The notes under the pieces: model-generated
Database searches by the model: none
What the model saw: the letters and a program-made list of their open reading frames with translations, nothing else
What the model was told of the DNA's origin: nothing
Made by a program: the position numbers and the translations under genes
Assembly (NCBI GenBank): GCA_021199475.1
Contig: JAJQHZ010000003.1
Span: 1 to 34,631, forward strand
DNA length: 34,631 bases
DNA from: Lachnospiraceae bacterium
GTDB lineage: Bacteria; Bacillota; Clostridia; Lachnospirales; Lachnospiraceae
Direction: 5' to 3'
Shown: one piece after another, positions 25,844 through 33,800 of the stretch
How the letters are laid out: each line of letters begins with the position of its first letter
How positions within the stretch are numbered: the first letter of the stretch is position 1

Positions 25844-26353
25844 ATGGAAGAATTAGCTGAACTGGCCGAAAAGGCAGCCGGACAGGATGCTGACGCATTT
25901 ACAGCATTGATGCAATCGCAGATGCAGAATATGTATAAGACGGCACGCGCAATTTTATCGAATGAATCAGACATAGCCGATGCGATTTCCGAGACAATTC
26001 TCACCTGTTGGGAAAAGCTGGAGCAACTGAACGATCCAGCCTGGTTCCGCACATGGATGACTCGGATTCTGGTCAACAAATGCAAGGATCTGATCCGGCA
26101 GGAAAAAAATCTATGTTTGCCGGGAGATATGCCGGAGATGTCTGCTGCGGATTCCGGTTTCACAAATGCCGAATGGAATGAAGCGCTGAACATGCTGGAT
26201 GAAAAATACCGTCTGGTACTGATGCTGTATTATGTGGAAGGCTATAAAACCAGTGAAATCAGCGCAATTCTGGAGGTAACCGAAAGTACGGTACGCACAC
26301 AGCTGGCAAGAGGACGTGAAAAGCTGGCTCAGGCGGTTACAGGTAAAAAATAA
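25844..26353 (+). CDS. ECF-family RNA polymerase sigma factor
   Basis: This 169-residue protein has the two ECF regions. Region 2 includes ADAFTALMQSQMQNMYKTAR and later WFRTWMTRILVNKCKDLIR; region 4 contains LDEKYRLVLMLYYVEGYKTS followed by EISAILEVTESTVRTQLARG, the -35-binding helix-turn-helix. The start was placed at 25844, six to ten bases after GGGGG; an ATG at 25838 is too close to that site. The gene is followed closely by a DUF4179 protein, the standard partner of this ECF group. Transcription probably starts from the ECF promoter at 25793-25820, so it would amplify itself once released. Confidence 0.92.
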   Translation: MEELAELAEKAAGQDADAFTALMQSQMQNMYKTARAILSNESDIADAISETILTCWEKLEQLNDPAWFRTWMTRILVNKCKDLIRQEKNLCLPGDMPEMSAADSGFTNAEWNEALNMLDEKYRLVLMLYYVEGYKTSEISAILEVTESTVRTQLARGREKLAQAVTGKK

Positions 26354-26369
26354 GGAGGCGGATGTGCTT

Positions 26370-27896
26370 ATGAAAGAAATAAAGACCGAGCATTGGCAGA
26401 CGGAGGAGAGCCAAAACGATTCGAAGAAAGCCATCAGGAAGGAATTGGAACCCGGAGAAGTGATCGAAGTACTGCGGGAAGACATTGAGATTCCGGAAGC
26501 CGTAAAACAGAAGGCGAATGAGGCGTTTTCCAAAATACATCGGGAAGTGAAAGCAACTGCAAATGAGGCGTTTTCCAAAACACATTGGGAATCGAAAACA
26601 ACTGCACATTCCGAGAGCCCGGAGAAAGAAGTCATATATAAGAAAAAAGCCGTGTATGAGAAAGCTCACATGCATGAAAAACACAAAAAAGATGGAGGCT
26701 CTTTGGCAGGGAACACATTAAGCAGAAACATAGCCGCCAAGGAGACAGACAGCCAGCCACAAGGCAACAGCAGACATCCTGGAGCAGGAAATAGAGGCAC
26801 CCGCACCCGCAAACGCGCGCTGACCGTCGGAATCGCGGCAGCATGCGCAGTGATGGTCTGCGGTGTGGGAGTAGCAGCCGCGTACCGGCAATGGAGCTGC
26901 TCTGTAGAGAAAGGAATGCAGGCGGATGAAGATCAGCTTGCCGACCTTGAAGCCGAGCAAATGCTGTCCGTATCCGAGACATCCGTGTCAGACCAGGGCG
27001 TGACGATTACAACCGAAGAAACCATTGTAGACAGCCATTATGCTTATCTTGTATTTAAGGTAGAAGGCTACACGCCGGAAGAAGGGGCACAGCCGGAATT
27101 CACAAATGTGGATGTGAGTGCATCAGACGGAAAAGATCTGTATCTGGAAGGAAGCGGAGCTACCGGCTGCAATTTCTATAACGGTCTAATTGTCGGCGAA
27201 AACGGAAAGGTTGTAAACGCAGATGGAAGTTCGATAAAAGAAGATGAAGATGGCAACTGGCTGGTGCAGTATGTACAGGACGACGGGAGTCTGGAATACT
27301 GTATTACCCTTTATTCCACAGTAGAGAGCGCCTTTATCGGAAGGGATTTGCACATCGAATTCCAGGGGCTGGGTTCGTATGTAGAAAATACGGAGGAAGA
27401 AATCAGAACAGACATTGACGGTACATGGGATTTTGATCTGACTCTGTCCGGCTCCCCAAACACGACAACCTATGATCTGGATGCGGTGCTTGGAAACAGC
27501 GGAGCAACTGTTATTCAGGCAATCCTCTCTCCGCTTTCCGCAACGATATATTATGAATTCCCTTATTCCGAATACACGGTCGAAGCCGAGGATGAAGACG
27601 GAATGACACGAATCACCACGCTTTTTGATGAAGCGCCGGCATTTATCGGCTTCCGTATGAAAGACGGCACAGATATTCGTTATCTGACCGGCGGAGGCTC
27701 AAACGGCTATGATAACGACAGGAACGATATTGAAAACGGGGAAATGCTCATTTATCGTGTAATACAGGGCTATGGCCGCGTCATTGATGTGGATGAAATC
27801 GAGAGTCTTCTGTTCCTGAAATCCGTTCCAGAAGAAACAGAAGATGGTGAAACAGTGCTCTCTGATGAGAATCTGTATATTGTACCGCTGCAGTAA
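26370..27896 (+). CDS. DUF4179 anti-sigma-like membrane protein
   Basis: This 508-residue protein has an N-terminal cytoplasmic domain (1-148), one membrane helix at about 150-172 (RALTVGIAAACAVMVCGVGV) and a long outer domain. The early segment IPEAVKQKANEAFSKIHREV is the usual sigma-binding start of this group. The DUF4179 portion begins soon after the helix (QGVTITTEETIVDSHYAYLV). Such proteins hold the ECF sigma factor at the membrane until a surface signal releases it. Two 45-bp tandem repeats enlarge the cytoplasmic part. Two starts compete: a GTG at 26364 is better spaced from AGGAGG, while the ATG at 26370 is the more usual codon. No DUF5643 domain was clearly identified. Confidence 0.85.
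   Translation: MKEIKTEHWQTEESQNDSKKAIRKELEPGEVIEVLREDIEIPEAVKQKANEAFSKIHREVKATANEAFSKTHWESKTTAHSESPEKEVIYKKKAVYEKAHMHEKHKKDGGSLAGNTLSRNIAAKETDSQPQGNSRHPGAGNRGTRTRKRALTVGIAAACAVMVCGVGVAAAYRQWSCSVEKGMQADEDQLADLEAEQMLSVSETSVSDQGVTITTEETIVDSHYAYLVFKVEGYTPEEGAQPEFTNVDVSASDGKDLYLEGSGATGCNFYNGLIVGENGKVVNADGSSIKEDEDGNWLVQYVQDDGSLEYCITLYSTVESAFIGRDLHIEFQGLGSYVENTEEEIRTDIDGTWDFDLTLSGSPNTTTYDLDAVLGNSGATVIQAILSPLSATIYYEFPYSEYTVEAEDEDGMTRITTLFDEAPAFIGFRMKDGTDIRYLTGGGSNGYDNDRNDIENGEMLIYRVIQGYGRVIDVDEIESLLFLKSVPEETEDGETVLSDENLYIVPLQ
26514..26603 (+). repeat. Two 45-bp tandem repeats in the anti-sigma gene
   Basis: Units 26514-26558 and 26559-26603 each encode 15 residues (ANEAFSKIHREVKAT and ANEAFSKTHWESKTT). 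The duplication is in frame and lies in the cytoplasmic domain, immediately after the sigma-binding start. The first bases of a third unit follow (GCACATTCC). Confidence 0.8.
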
Positions 27897-27975
27897 TACG
27901 ATATGCAAAAATCGAAAAGATGTATTTGGAGGCGGATATTTATAACCGTTACCGTATTTTAAATCCTATAATGAG

Positions 27976-28007
27976 AGCAGTCTGCAAGTCATCTGCAGGC
28001 TGCTTTT
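27976..28007 (+). terminator. Rho-independent terminator after the DUF4179 gene
   Basis: AGCAG-T-CTGCA (27976-27986) pairs with TGCAG-G-CTGCT (27994-28004) around a seven-base loop, with one G-U pair, followed by TTTT. Confidence 0.75.
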
Positions 28008-28086
28008 CCCTCGAACTCTGTTTTTACTATTTCGCCATTATTCCAAAGTTCATCACAGGATAAATCCAGATCAACATAAATGAGTA

Positions 28087-29847
28087 TTATTTTCCTCTCA
28101 TCCCATATCTTCTAAGCTCCTGATGAAACGCTCTTCTGCGCGAATACTTTGCGCGATACTGTTCCATCACTCTCTGCTTGCCTCCAGACTCTCCGGCAGA
28201 CTCTTTCACTTCTCCCAGCGCGGCTACGTAAGCTGCACACTCATCGTAATAGTTTCTTCTGTTTGCCGACATAATTCCTTCTACCCTTCGGTCAGTCAAG
28301 TCCTCCATGTATGTCAGCCAGAAGCTTTTTTGTTCTGAAGAAACGCACACTGTTTTCTTCCAGAGTAAAAACAGCTTCCAGAACTCACCTGCCACATCCT
28401 GCCCGTCTCCCATTTTGTCTGAATGATCAAACTGTAAATTTCCTGCATACTCGATTACGATCCCGCACATTTTCCTCGCACCAATCGTTAGAGTATCTGA
28501 ATCCAGCAGTAAAAGAAGAAATGCCGCCAACCCACACTTCATAAAAGTAGAGCTCCACCCCAACGCCTCAGTTGTATTCATTCCCTTCTTAAGGACGGTA
28601 TCGAAATCCCCATTCAGAAACGCAAGCATGTAAGCCGTATTGCTGCTAATCTCATTTTTCGTCTGTTCCCCATTATCATATGCCTGGTAAAGTCTGCCAT
28701 CCTTCTTATAAAAGCCCTTGCAGATTCCAGTAATTTCCATTTCATATTTTGAATAATCATGGCTTGTCAGTCGGATTCTCATATAATTTGCAAGAGTCGA
28801 ATCGGAACGGAACGCCTCCACCATACATTGGTCTTCTTCGCTCACCCAGCCCAGATTTTCTGCAATCTCCATATTCAGTAAAGCAATTCTGCTTCGCACA
28901 GTATAGCTTGTATCAATCACATCCAACGCTTCCTGTCCGATTGCATAAAGCCTTTCCATTGCGTCCCTCGAGGTCGTAATCGCCACATCAGTGCTTTGAT
29001 TCACCATGTACTTTTCATACAGGCCCGGATGTGTTTCCACATACTTACGTGCGCTTTCCAGAAGAATGTCCTCATCATCTGACAACTCCACCGCCTCACT
29101 TAGCAGCTTTTGTGCAAGCCTGTCTGTCCTTCCGCCAAGCCAGGAAATCCAGTCACGCAGAAACTCCTGAAAATCAGGCAGTTCGTCTCCATACTGCATC
29201 AGCTGTTCCAAGGTCAGGCCATACCGAGCATAATCTGAAAAGATAAAATAAAGTGACTCTGGTCTCTCTTCCTTTTCAGATGCAAAATACTCCAGATACA
29301 GCGCGCACATCAGAGTTTTGTTCATGTCAAAGCTGGCAAGTCCATAATCGGTCATTTCTTCCAGCGACAGAGATTCCCCTACACACTCATTGTATTCACC
29401 ATGATCAAATATTTCCAGATTCAGCAATGACTCGGCAACCTGAGCCCCCGGAACATATTCTTCACAATCCACACAGTCATTTAAAAAAGCACATGCTGTC
29501 TCAATAATCCGACCTATCCCCTGCGGATCTGAAAAAACAAACTCTTCCTCGTCATCATGATACCAGTCATCGTAATCTTCATTCAGTTCACTTTCAAGCA
29601 TCAACTCCGCATTCTCAATTTTCATCAGATCCACAATAATCTCGTCACATCTCTCCTGAGAGCTTTTGCCCGTGTCATTCGCCATCAGCTGCCAAGAAGT
29701 ATCAGATGTTCTTAAATCCTCCAGAAAGGCTTTTCGCTTTTCCGATGGCAGTCTCCTTGCCGCTTCATGGACAAAATGCGCCAGTTCCTCTCTGCTTTTC
29801 CTTGTACATATCTCATCAACCTGTTTTAAAAATCCGGATAAATTCAT
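28087..29847 (-). CDS. Unassigned 586-residue helical-repeat-like protein
   Basis: I do not recognise a family with confidence. The protein is soluble, acidic in its first 150 residues (a run of Asp/Glu near 85-105, including DDWYHDDEEEF) and predicted to be almost all helical, with leucine-rich pairs of helices throughout that suggest a TPR/HEAT-like solenoid. The C terminus is strongly basic, with MEQYRAKYSRRRAFHQELRR, a tail I associate with helical proteins accompanying SWIM zinc-finger proteins, though I cannot confirm that. It is monocistronic: a TATAAT lies about 75 bases upstream, and the start has GGGAGG. It could be a scaffold. No catalytic motif is visible. Confidence 0.7.
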   Translation of the reverse strand: MNLSGFLKQVDEICTRKSREELAHFVHEAARRLPSEKRKAFLEDLRTSDTSWQLMANDTGKSSQERCDEIIVDLMKIENAELMLESELNEDYDDWYHDDEEEFVFSDPQGIGRIIETACAFLNDCVDCEEYVPGAQVAESLLNLEIFDHGEYNECVGESLSLEEMTDYGLASFDMNKTLMCALYLEYFASEKEERPESLYFIFSDYARYGLTLEQLMQYGDELPDFQEFLRDWISWLGGRTDRLAQKLLSEAVELSDDEDILLESARKYVETHPGLYEKYMVNQSTDVAITTSRDAMERLYAIGQEALDVIDTSYTVRSRIALLNMEIAENLGWVSEEDQCMVEAFRSDSTLANYMRIRLTSHDYSKYEMEITGICKGFYKKDGRLYQAYDNGEQTKNEISSNTAYMLAFLNGDFDTVLKKGMNTTEALGWSSTFMKCGLAAFLLLLLDSDTLTIGARKMCGIVIEYAGNLQFDHSDKMGDGQDVAGEFWKLFLLWKKTVCVSSEQKSFWLTYMEDLTDRRVEGIMSANRRNYYDECAAYVAALGEVKESAGESGGKQRVMEQYRAKYSRRRAFHQELRRYGMRGK

Positions 29848-30005
29848 TCCTTGTTCCTCCCGGTGCCTTGATGTAGTTAAATCCTGTTGCCTTTGCTGAC
29901 TATTTCTCCCACAGTTCTTGATGACGTTATTATAGCAGTTCGATTCTGTTTTATCTACATTTATTCAAAAATTTCAAAACATTTCGCAATCGTCAACTCA
30001 AAGAA

Positions 30006-30085
30006 TTAATGATAAACATTAAAAAAGCATTGACAAACATTGTTGCCAAGTATATACTACTGTATAAATTAACGATAAACATTAA
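30006..30085 (+). promoter_or_regulatory. Promoter bracketed by two palindromic operators
   Basis: TTGACA (30030-30035), a 17-bp spacer and TATACT (30053-30058) form a near-consensus promoter. A palindrome TTAATGATAAACATTAA (30006-30022) lies upstream and an almost identical TTAACGATAAACATTAA (30069-30085) downstream, with 63-bp centre spacing. Two such sites permit cooperative or looped repression, plausibly by the small HTH protein at 30644-30859 in the same operon. Confidence 0.75.
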
Positions 30086-30112
30086 TTTTTTAACGAAAAG
30101 GAGTTATATGTC

Positions 30113-30628
30113 ATGAACGCGAATGCAGAGTGTATAAACAACGAACTGGAAAAAATGAAAAAATGGGGACGAGCACTGGACAAAATAACTCAAATCGCCG
30201 GCAAGATCGTGTATGTGCTTTGTATCCTTACAGGAGTACTGTTTTTCGTAAACATGCTTGGCATTTTGGATACTATGGGGCTAACGGTAGACCTGACCTG
30301 CTTTGGCAAAACCATTGATTTTCAGGAGCTCTCACATCCTTTGCAAATAACGGTGAGTTTATTATTGATTGCAATGCTGGTCATAACATGTATCATGGTC
30401 AGAGCATTGGTTAAGGCGTTGAGAAGCGTATTTCAATCAATAGCAAACGGCAGACCCTTTGAGGATAGCACTGTTAAAGGGTTTCGCAGCGCAGCTCTTT
30501 GGATTGCAATTCTTGGAGTTGGCAATGGAGAAATCTTTGGACTTATTATTGCCGCGCTGTGTCTGTTTCTCTCATACGTATTTCATTACGGAATGCTTTT
30601 GCAGCAGGAATCAGATGAGACGTTATAA
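30113..30628 (+). CDS. DUF2975 membrane protein
   Basis: This 171-residue protein has four membrane helices (about 30-50, 75-98, 120-140 and 145-165). The second-third loop carries the family-typical segment FQSIANGRPFEDSTVKGFRS. DUF2975 proteins have no settled function but are nearly always followed by a small Cro/C1-type HTH gene, as here. The ATG at 30113 has AAGGAG upstream. A role as a membrane sensor or a resistance-type protein is inferred only from the context. Confidence 0.85.
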   Translation: MNANAECINNELEKMKKWGRALDKITQIAGKIVYVLCILTGVLFFVNMLGILDTMGLTVDLTCFGKTIDFQELSHPLQITVSLLLIAMLVITCIMVRALVKALRSVFQSIANGRPFEDSTVKGFRSAALWIAILGVGNGEIFGLIIAALCLFLSYVFHYGMLLQQESDETL

Positions 30629-30643
30629 GGAGATGGTTTACAC

Positions 30644-30859
30644 ATGGGAAAGATAATATTACGGCTGGACCGCGTTATGGCGGACAGAAAAATGTCACTA
30701 AAGGAATTATCATCTATCGTCGGGGTGTCAAATGTGAACTTATCCAAGATAAAAACAGGTAAAATCAGTGCGATACGATTTTCGACATTAGTAGCTATTT
30801 GTGATGCGTTAGACTGCCAGCCGGGAGATATTCTGGAATATAAGAAAGACGAGGAATAG
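30644..30859 (+). CDS. Small Cro/C1-type HTH regulator (YozG-like)
   Basis: This 71-residue protein is one helix-turn-helix domain: MSLKELSSIVGVSNVNLSKI is the recognition region, and IRFSTLVAICDALDCQPGDI followed by LEY is the typical end. It is close to the YozG group that accompanies DUF2975 genes. It lies 15 bp downstream of the DUF2975 gene and six bp upstream of the protease gene. It is the best candidate for binding the two palindromes at 30006 and 30069. Confidence 0.9.
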   Translation: MGKIILRLDRVMADRKMSLKELSSIVGVSNVNLSKIKTGKISAIRFSTLVAICDALDCQPGDILEYKKDEE

Positions 30860-30865
30860 TAGGAG

Positions 30866-31708
30866 ATGAAACGATTTTTAAAAATAGTGTTGCAGATTCT
30901 GGCAATTCTATTATTTGTGATACTCTGTCAATTACCAGGCGGCATTTGGGTAGACTCATGGGAGATCAATAAGATTGCTCTTCCGCTGCACTACTTTATC
31001 GCTTCAATCGTATATTTTGTATTGTTCTTCTTTGGTTTTAAATATATCAGGAATCGCTTTTTCAAAGATATTGAAATATATGGGCTGAATGAAGTGAAAA
31101 TACACAGGAGCTATCTGCTATACGGTATAAGTGAATTAATTTTATTCTATGCAGGTGCCATGATCATTGGAGGACACTTTGTTTTCCCTGAAATGGACAA
31201 TTACCAGTTCGCGCAAAATGCGGCGAGTTTTCCTGGGACATTTTTAGTTGCTCCAATCATAGAAGAACTGGTTTTCAGAGGTCTGATTCAGGGTATTATT
31301 TCAAAAAATTATAACAGATACGCGGGAGTTATCGTATCTTCTCTTATTTTTGGAGCAGTGCATCTCATGAATGGAAGTTTGGGTCTTATCAGTGCCTTTC
31401 AGCTTATTATCAGCGGAGCCCTTGTTGGTATCATGTTCAGCTGTATCTATTTGTCAACCGGTTCCATTTGGGCAAGTATTACCGTTCATGCGTTATATAA
31501 TGGCATTGGGACACTTGTTCCAGTGAATATCACAAGCACAAACGACTGGCCGGTCGTGTTCGTCTTAAATAGCAAAAATCAGCTACTGACCGGTGGGGAT
31601 TATGGATTTGACTGTGCGCTTACGACCGTTGTCGGATTTATTATAATAACGATTTTCATTCTATATCGTAATATGCGACTGGATGATTGCGCCATCAAGA
31701 GGCGCTGA
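30866..31708 (+). CDS. CPBP-family intramembrane glutamic endopeptidase
   Basis: This 280-residue protein has about seven or eight membrane helices and the CPBP (formerly CAAX/Abi) motifs: EELVFRG (motif 1, EExxxR), FGAVH (motif 2, FxxxH) and HALYNG (motif 3, HxxxN). These are metal-independent or metal-linked membrane proteases that cut within or near the membrane; some act in bacteriocin immunity. AGGAG abuts the ATG at 30866 directly, but GAGG further upstream may serve as the real site. It is the last gene of the three-gene operon and is followed, after 172 bp, by a strong terminator. Confidence 0.88.
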   Translation: MKRFLKIVLQILAILLFVILCQLPGGIWVDSWEINKIALPLHYFIASIVYFVLFFFGFKYIRNRFFKDIEIYGLNEVKIHRSYLLYGISELILFYAGAMIIGGHFVFPEMDNYQFAQNAASFPGTFLVAPIIEELVFRGLIQGIISKNYNRYAGVIVSSLIFGAVHLMNGSLGLISAFQLIISGALVGIMFSCIYLSTGSIWASITVHALYNGIGTLVPVNITSTNDWPVVFVLNSKNQLLTGGDYGFDCALTTVVGFIIITIFILYRNMRLDDCAIKRR

Positions 31709-31880
31709 GTGCCGATGGCACTCGCTTAACCCTCGCCTGGTTATGACCCAATCTTTGATTTTGGGGTGCGGGCATTCCGCATTTTATGCGAGATATTCGC
31801 CGACCGAATCGATAGCGGAGGAGCAGACCTTCCGGCGGATTTCTTATGACTCCGGTTACCTGGCTCGTCTCTTTGTGGGG
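31709..31880. other. GC-rich structured stretch after the CPBP gene
   Basis: This 172-bp segment is visibly more GC-rich than the DNA on either side. It contains several short hairpins: GAGTGCC/GGCACTC (about 31707-31723), GTGCGG/CCGCAT (around 31770), and ATTCG/CGAAT (around 31795). No open frame with a start site is convincing. The stretch 31709-32152 holds no gene I can support; 31921-32152 is AT-rich and featureless except for a short direct repeat TGTAGACAA near 32100. Confidence 0.4.
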
Positions 31881-31920
31881 ACAAAATATCGGGAGAAAAT
31901 AGTCTCCCGATATTTTGTTT
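31881..31920 (+). terminator. Strong Rho-independent terminator
   Basis: ACAAAATATCGGGAG (31881-31895) pairs perfectly with CTCCCGATATTTTGT (31904-31918), giving a 15-bp stem around an eight-base loop. A T-rich tail follows. It is symmetric enough to act in both directions. Confidence 0.85.
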
Positions 31921-32152
31921 TATCAAAATTCTATTATTGCATTCGTTAGTTATTGCGTTGTTTATAAACGATTATACATTACAAATTTATTCAAACTCGA
32001 TGATGCAGTCTGTATTTTGTGTTTTCCTATTTTATTTTCTACTATATCTGGTATGCTTTTTCTTAGTATTCCACGTTATTTTTTGTTTTACAGATGGTTT
32101 TGTAGACAAAATGTAGACAACTACTCACTGTAACTTTGATATTCCAGGCTGT

Positions 32153-32401
32153 TTATTCCGCATTGATAAATTCATACATTGCTGTTTTGCCCTGTTCTAA
32201 TTCAAGAATACAGGCTTTGCATAAATACTGATCCGGTTCCAGATACAAACCCGTCCCGATATCATTCAGACGTTCAAAAAAATCTGTTCCTGCCAGTTTT
32301 TTATAGGCTTCTTCATGTGAGATAGAAAAATATTCCATCAAATATTTTGTTATCGCCACAACCGAAAGTCCCACTGCGAGCTGCGCCTTTTCTTCTGTCA
32401 T
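32153..32401 (-). CDS. Small helical protein, DUF3791-like or companion gene
   Basis: This 82-residue protein contains ITKYLMEYFSISHEEAYKKL followed by FFERLNDIGTGLY, resembling the short helical DUF3791 pattern (a helix, then a turn with S-x-x-E-A-Y). The start is an ATG at 32401, six bases after the stop of the DUF3990 gene, so they are one operon. In related loci a small gene of this type follows the ART-like DUF3990 gene. The family call is tentative. Confidence 0.6.
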   Translation of the reverse strand: MTEEKAQLAVGLSVVAITKYLMEYFSISHEEAYKKLAGTDFFERLNDIGTGLYLEPDQYLCKACILELEQGKTAMYEFINAE

Positions 32402-32407
32402 ACATCA

Positions 32408-32968
32408 TCACCGCCAATCAATTTCTCGAATACTTTTAATGACTGCATCCGCGACCTCCTGCTTTCCAATATAATATTGGATACCCAGGTTTTCAACTTC
32501 CAGATTATTTAGCAAAATGTTCTACGCCTGATCACTGCTTTTTTCTCCATAGGCGCCTTCTTCATACACTTTCAGGCACAACGCTGTGTCGTTATCGGCA
32601 GTCACTCCAATCACCATATCATAATCGTGCGGCATACCGCCTTTGTTTCTACACATCAGAACGAAATCTAACTATTCAATATCTGCATTCTGAAAAATCT
32701 TAATATTCAAATTGTCCAGGATCTGAGGAACCAGTTCTATCTCATATAGATGTTCCTGAAACGAAACATTTTTCTTATTAGCATTACGCCTGATTGCTTC
32801 CCGATATTTTTTATGCATCATGCCGATCGCCTGTTTTTTCGTGACAGCCATGTAAAAACCTTTTCCGAAATCCTTCCTGCTTCTTCCGGCATTTACGTCT
32901 ACTGCCACTATTTCAGAAATTGTGCCATGATAAAGCGTTGTCTTTATATTACGAAACATATTGATCAA
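32408..32968 (-). pseudogene. DUF3990 gene with two in-frame amber stops
   Basis: The first 98 codons carry the DUF3990 start: TLYHGTISEIVAVDVNAGRS followed by RKDFGKGFYMAVTKKQA, a pattern linked to the ADP-ribosyltransferase fold. A TAG at 32674-32672 stops the frame, but the same frame continues with protein-like sequence (LDFVLMCRNKGGMPHDYDMV, then IGVTADNDTALCLKVYEEGA) up to a second TAG at 32524-32522 and on to a TGA at 32410-32408. A full-length gene would be 186 codons, normal for the family. TAG where TGG would fit (after ADIE) suggests point mutation. Translation as it stands would give a 98-residue truncated protein. Upstream it overlaps the DUF3791 gene by 20 bp. Confidence 0.75.
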
Positions 32969-33155
32969 CCTCCTCTACCATCTCACTCTCCGTCATGCTA
33001 TCAAATATATCAGGGCATTCTGAAACATAGTTCAATATAGCATATTTTTTATCTAGATCCAAAAACTCTCTTGCAGTAATGCTGTGTGCTTTACAATAAT
33101 TACTGGTTACAAGAAACATCAAAAATATCGTATTATTTAATCTTTTTTCAGACAC
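32949..33155 (-). CDS. DUF3791-family protein
   Basis: This 68-residue helical protein (FLMFLVTSNYCKAHSITARE, then LDKKYAILNYVSECPDIFDS) fits DUF3791, small proteins encoded immediately upstream of DUF3990 genes and believed to act with them, probably as antitoxins. It ends inside the DUF3990 gene, a typical overlapped toxin-antitoxin pairing. It appears intact while the partner is interrupted. Confidence 0.75.
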   Translation of the reverse strand: MSEKRLNNTIFLMFLVTSNYCKAHSITAREFLDLDKKYAILNYVSECPDIFDSMTESEMVEEVDQYVS

Positions 33156-33634
33156 ATATTCACCCCTTTTCGCAGTAAATGCTTAATAAATATTTATTCG
33201 AACTCGGCGTGTCCATCGCTATTCTTAACTTTATTTGTTTAAGTTTTATGCGATTTTACACTGGTTTTTACTTCAATTACATCTACTATTTTGACTTACT
33301 GATTTCCTGTTGCCAAAGTGTTGCCACGACATCGCCATATATTCATTCAACGTCTTCATCTTTCTTCGCCTCATTCTCTACAATCTGCTTTGCCATTTCG
33401 ACATATACCTTCTTGATTGGTTCATGCTTCTTGAACTACTAATGTTCAAGAAGATATCCCATTTTGCTATCTGGAATTCCTGTCTTCATTATATGTGGTG
33501 TCGCATTTGGCGTCAATTAAAAAACAAAACTCTTTCTAATTTTTATCCAGAACAGGAAAGGATATAGCAACTAACGCCTTGAATAATACTTAAGTCGTCA
33601 GTTGCCGAATATTCATTCTTCCATTATCTCTTTA
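33156..33634. other. Stretch without an intact gene; decayed coding remnants
   Basis: No open frame here deserves a gene call. On the minus strand 33435-33343 reads FKKHEPIKKVYVEMAKQIVE followed by NEAKKDEDVE and a TGA, which looks like a real protein C terminus. Immediately upstream the same frame has two TAGs and then IPDSKMGYLLEH. Another frame holds KALVAISFPVLDKN before a TAG. It appears to be a badly eroded gene from a mobile or accessory element. Confidence 0.4.
33428..33452. repeat. Perfect 9-bp inverted repeat
   Basis: TTCTTGAAC (33428-33436) and GTTCAAGAA (33444-33452) flank TACTAAT. It lies in the eroded stretch and overlaps the remnant ending at 33343. No T-run follows, so it is not a clear terminator. 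Confidence 0.5.
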
Positions 33635-33772
33635 TCATGAATAAAAAACCTCTACCGCCTTTCCCATATATGCAGTCGCACCATCTCCATAGGTAGCGTC
33701 CTGTGCTATCGGCATATAAAACTCTTTATATTTTTTTTCTTAAAAATCAAAGACCATCTCCCAATCCTCCAT
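33635..33772 (-). pseudogene. Small ORF broken by one TAA
   Basis: From an ATG at 33772 with GGAGG nearby, the frame reads MEDWEMVFDF, then a TAA at 33742-33740, then EKKYKEFYMPIAQDATYGDG followed by ATAYMGKAVEVFYS and a TGA. Both sides of the stop are protein-like and stay in frame, so it was probably a 45-codon gene. Family unknown. Confidence 0.5.
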
Positions 33773-33800
33773 AAGACTGATATTTCAAATTGCTATCCCT

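Noticed and set aside
26514-26603. CRISPR-like repeat
   Set aside because: Only two directly adjacent 45-bp units within a gene and in frame; no spacers.
31741-31926. Short frames on both strands in the GC-rich stretch
   Set aside because: They lack ribosome binding sites and lie over hairpins and the terminator; noncoding structure explains them better.
32095-32125. Direct repeat TGTAGACAA as an attachment site
   Set aside because: Too short, with no integrase gene nearby and no matching copy at another boundary.
32408-32968. TAG recoding (for example as pyrrolysine)
   Set aside because: TAG ends other genes normally in this window, and the ambers are confined to a gene in a decaying region.
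33179-33567. Plus-strand hydrophobic frames
   Set aside because: They are low-complexity, start without ribosome binding sites, and lie over minus-strand coding remnants.
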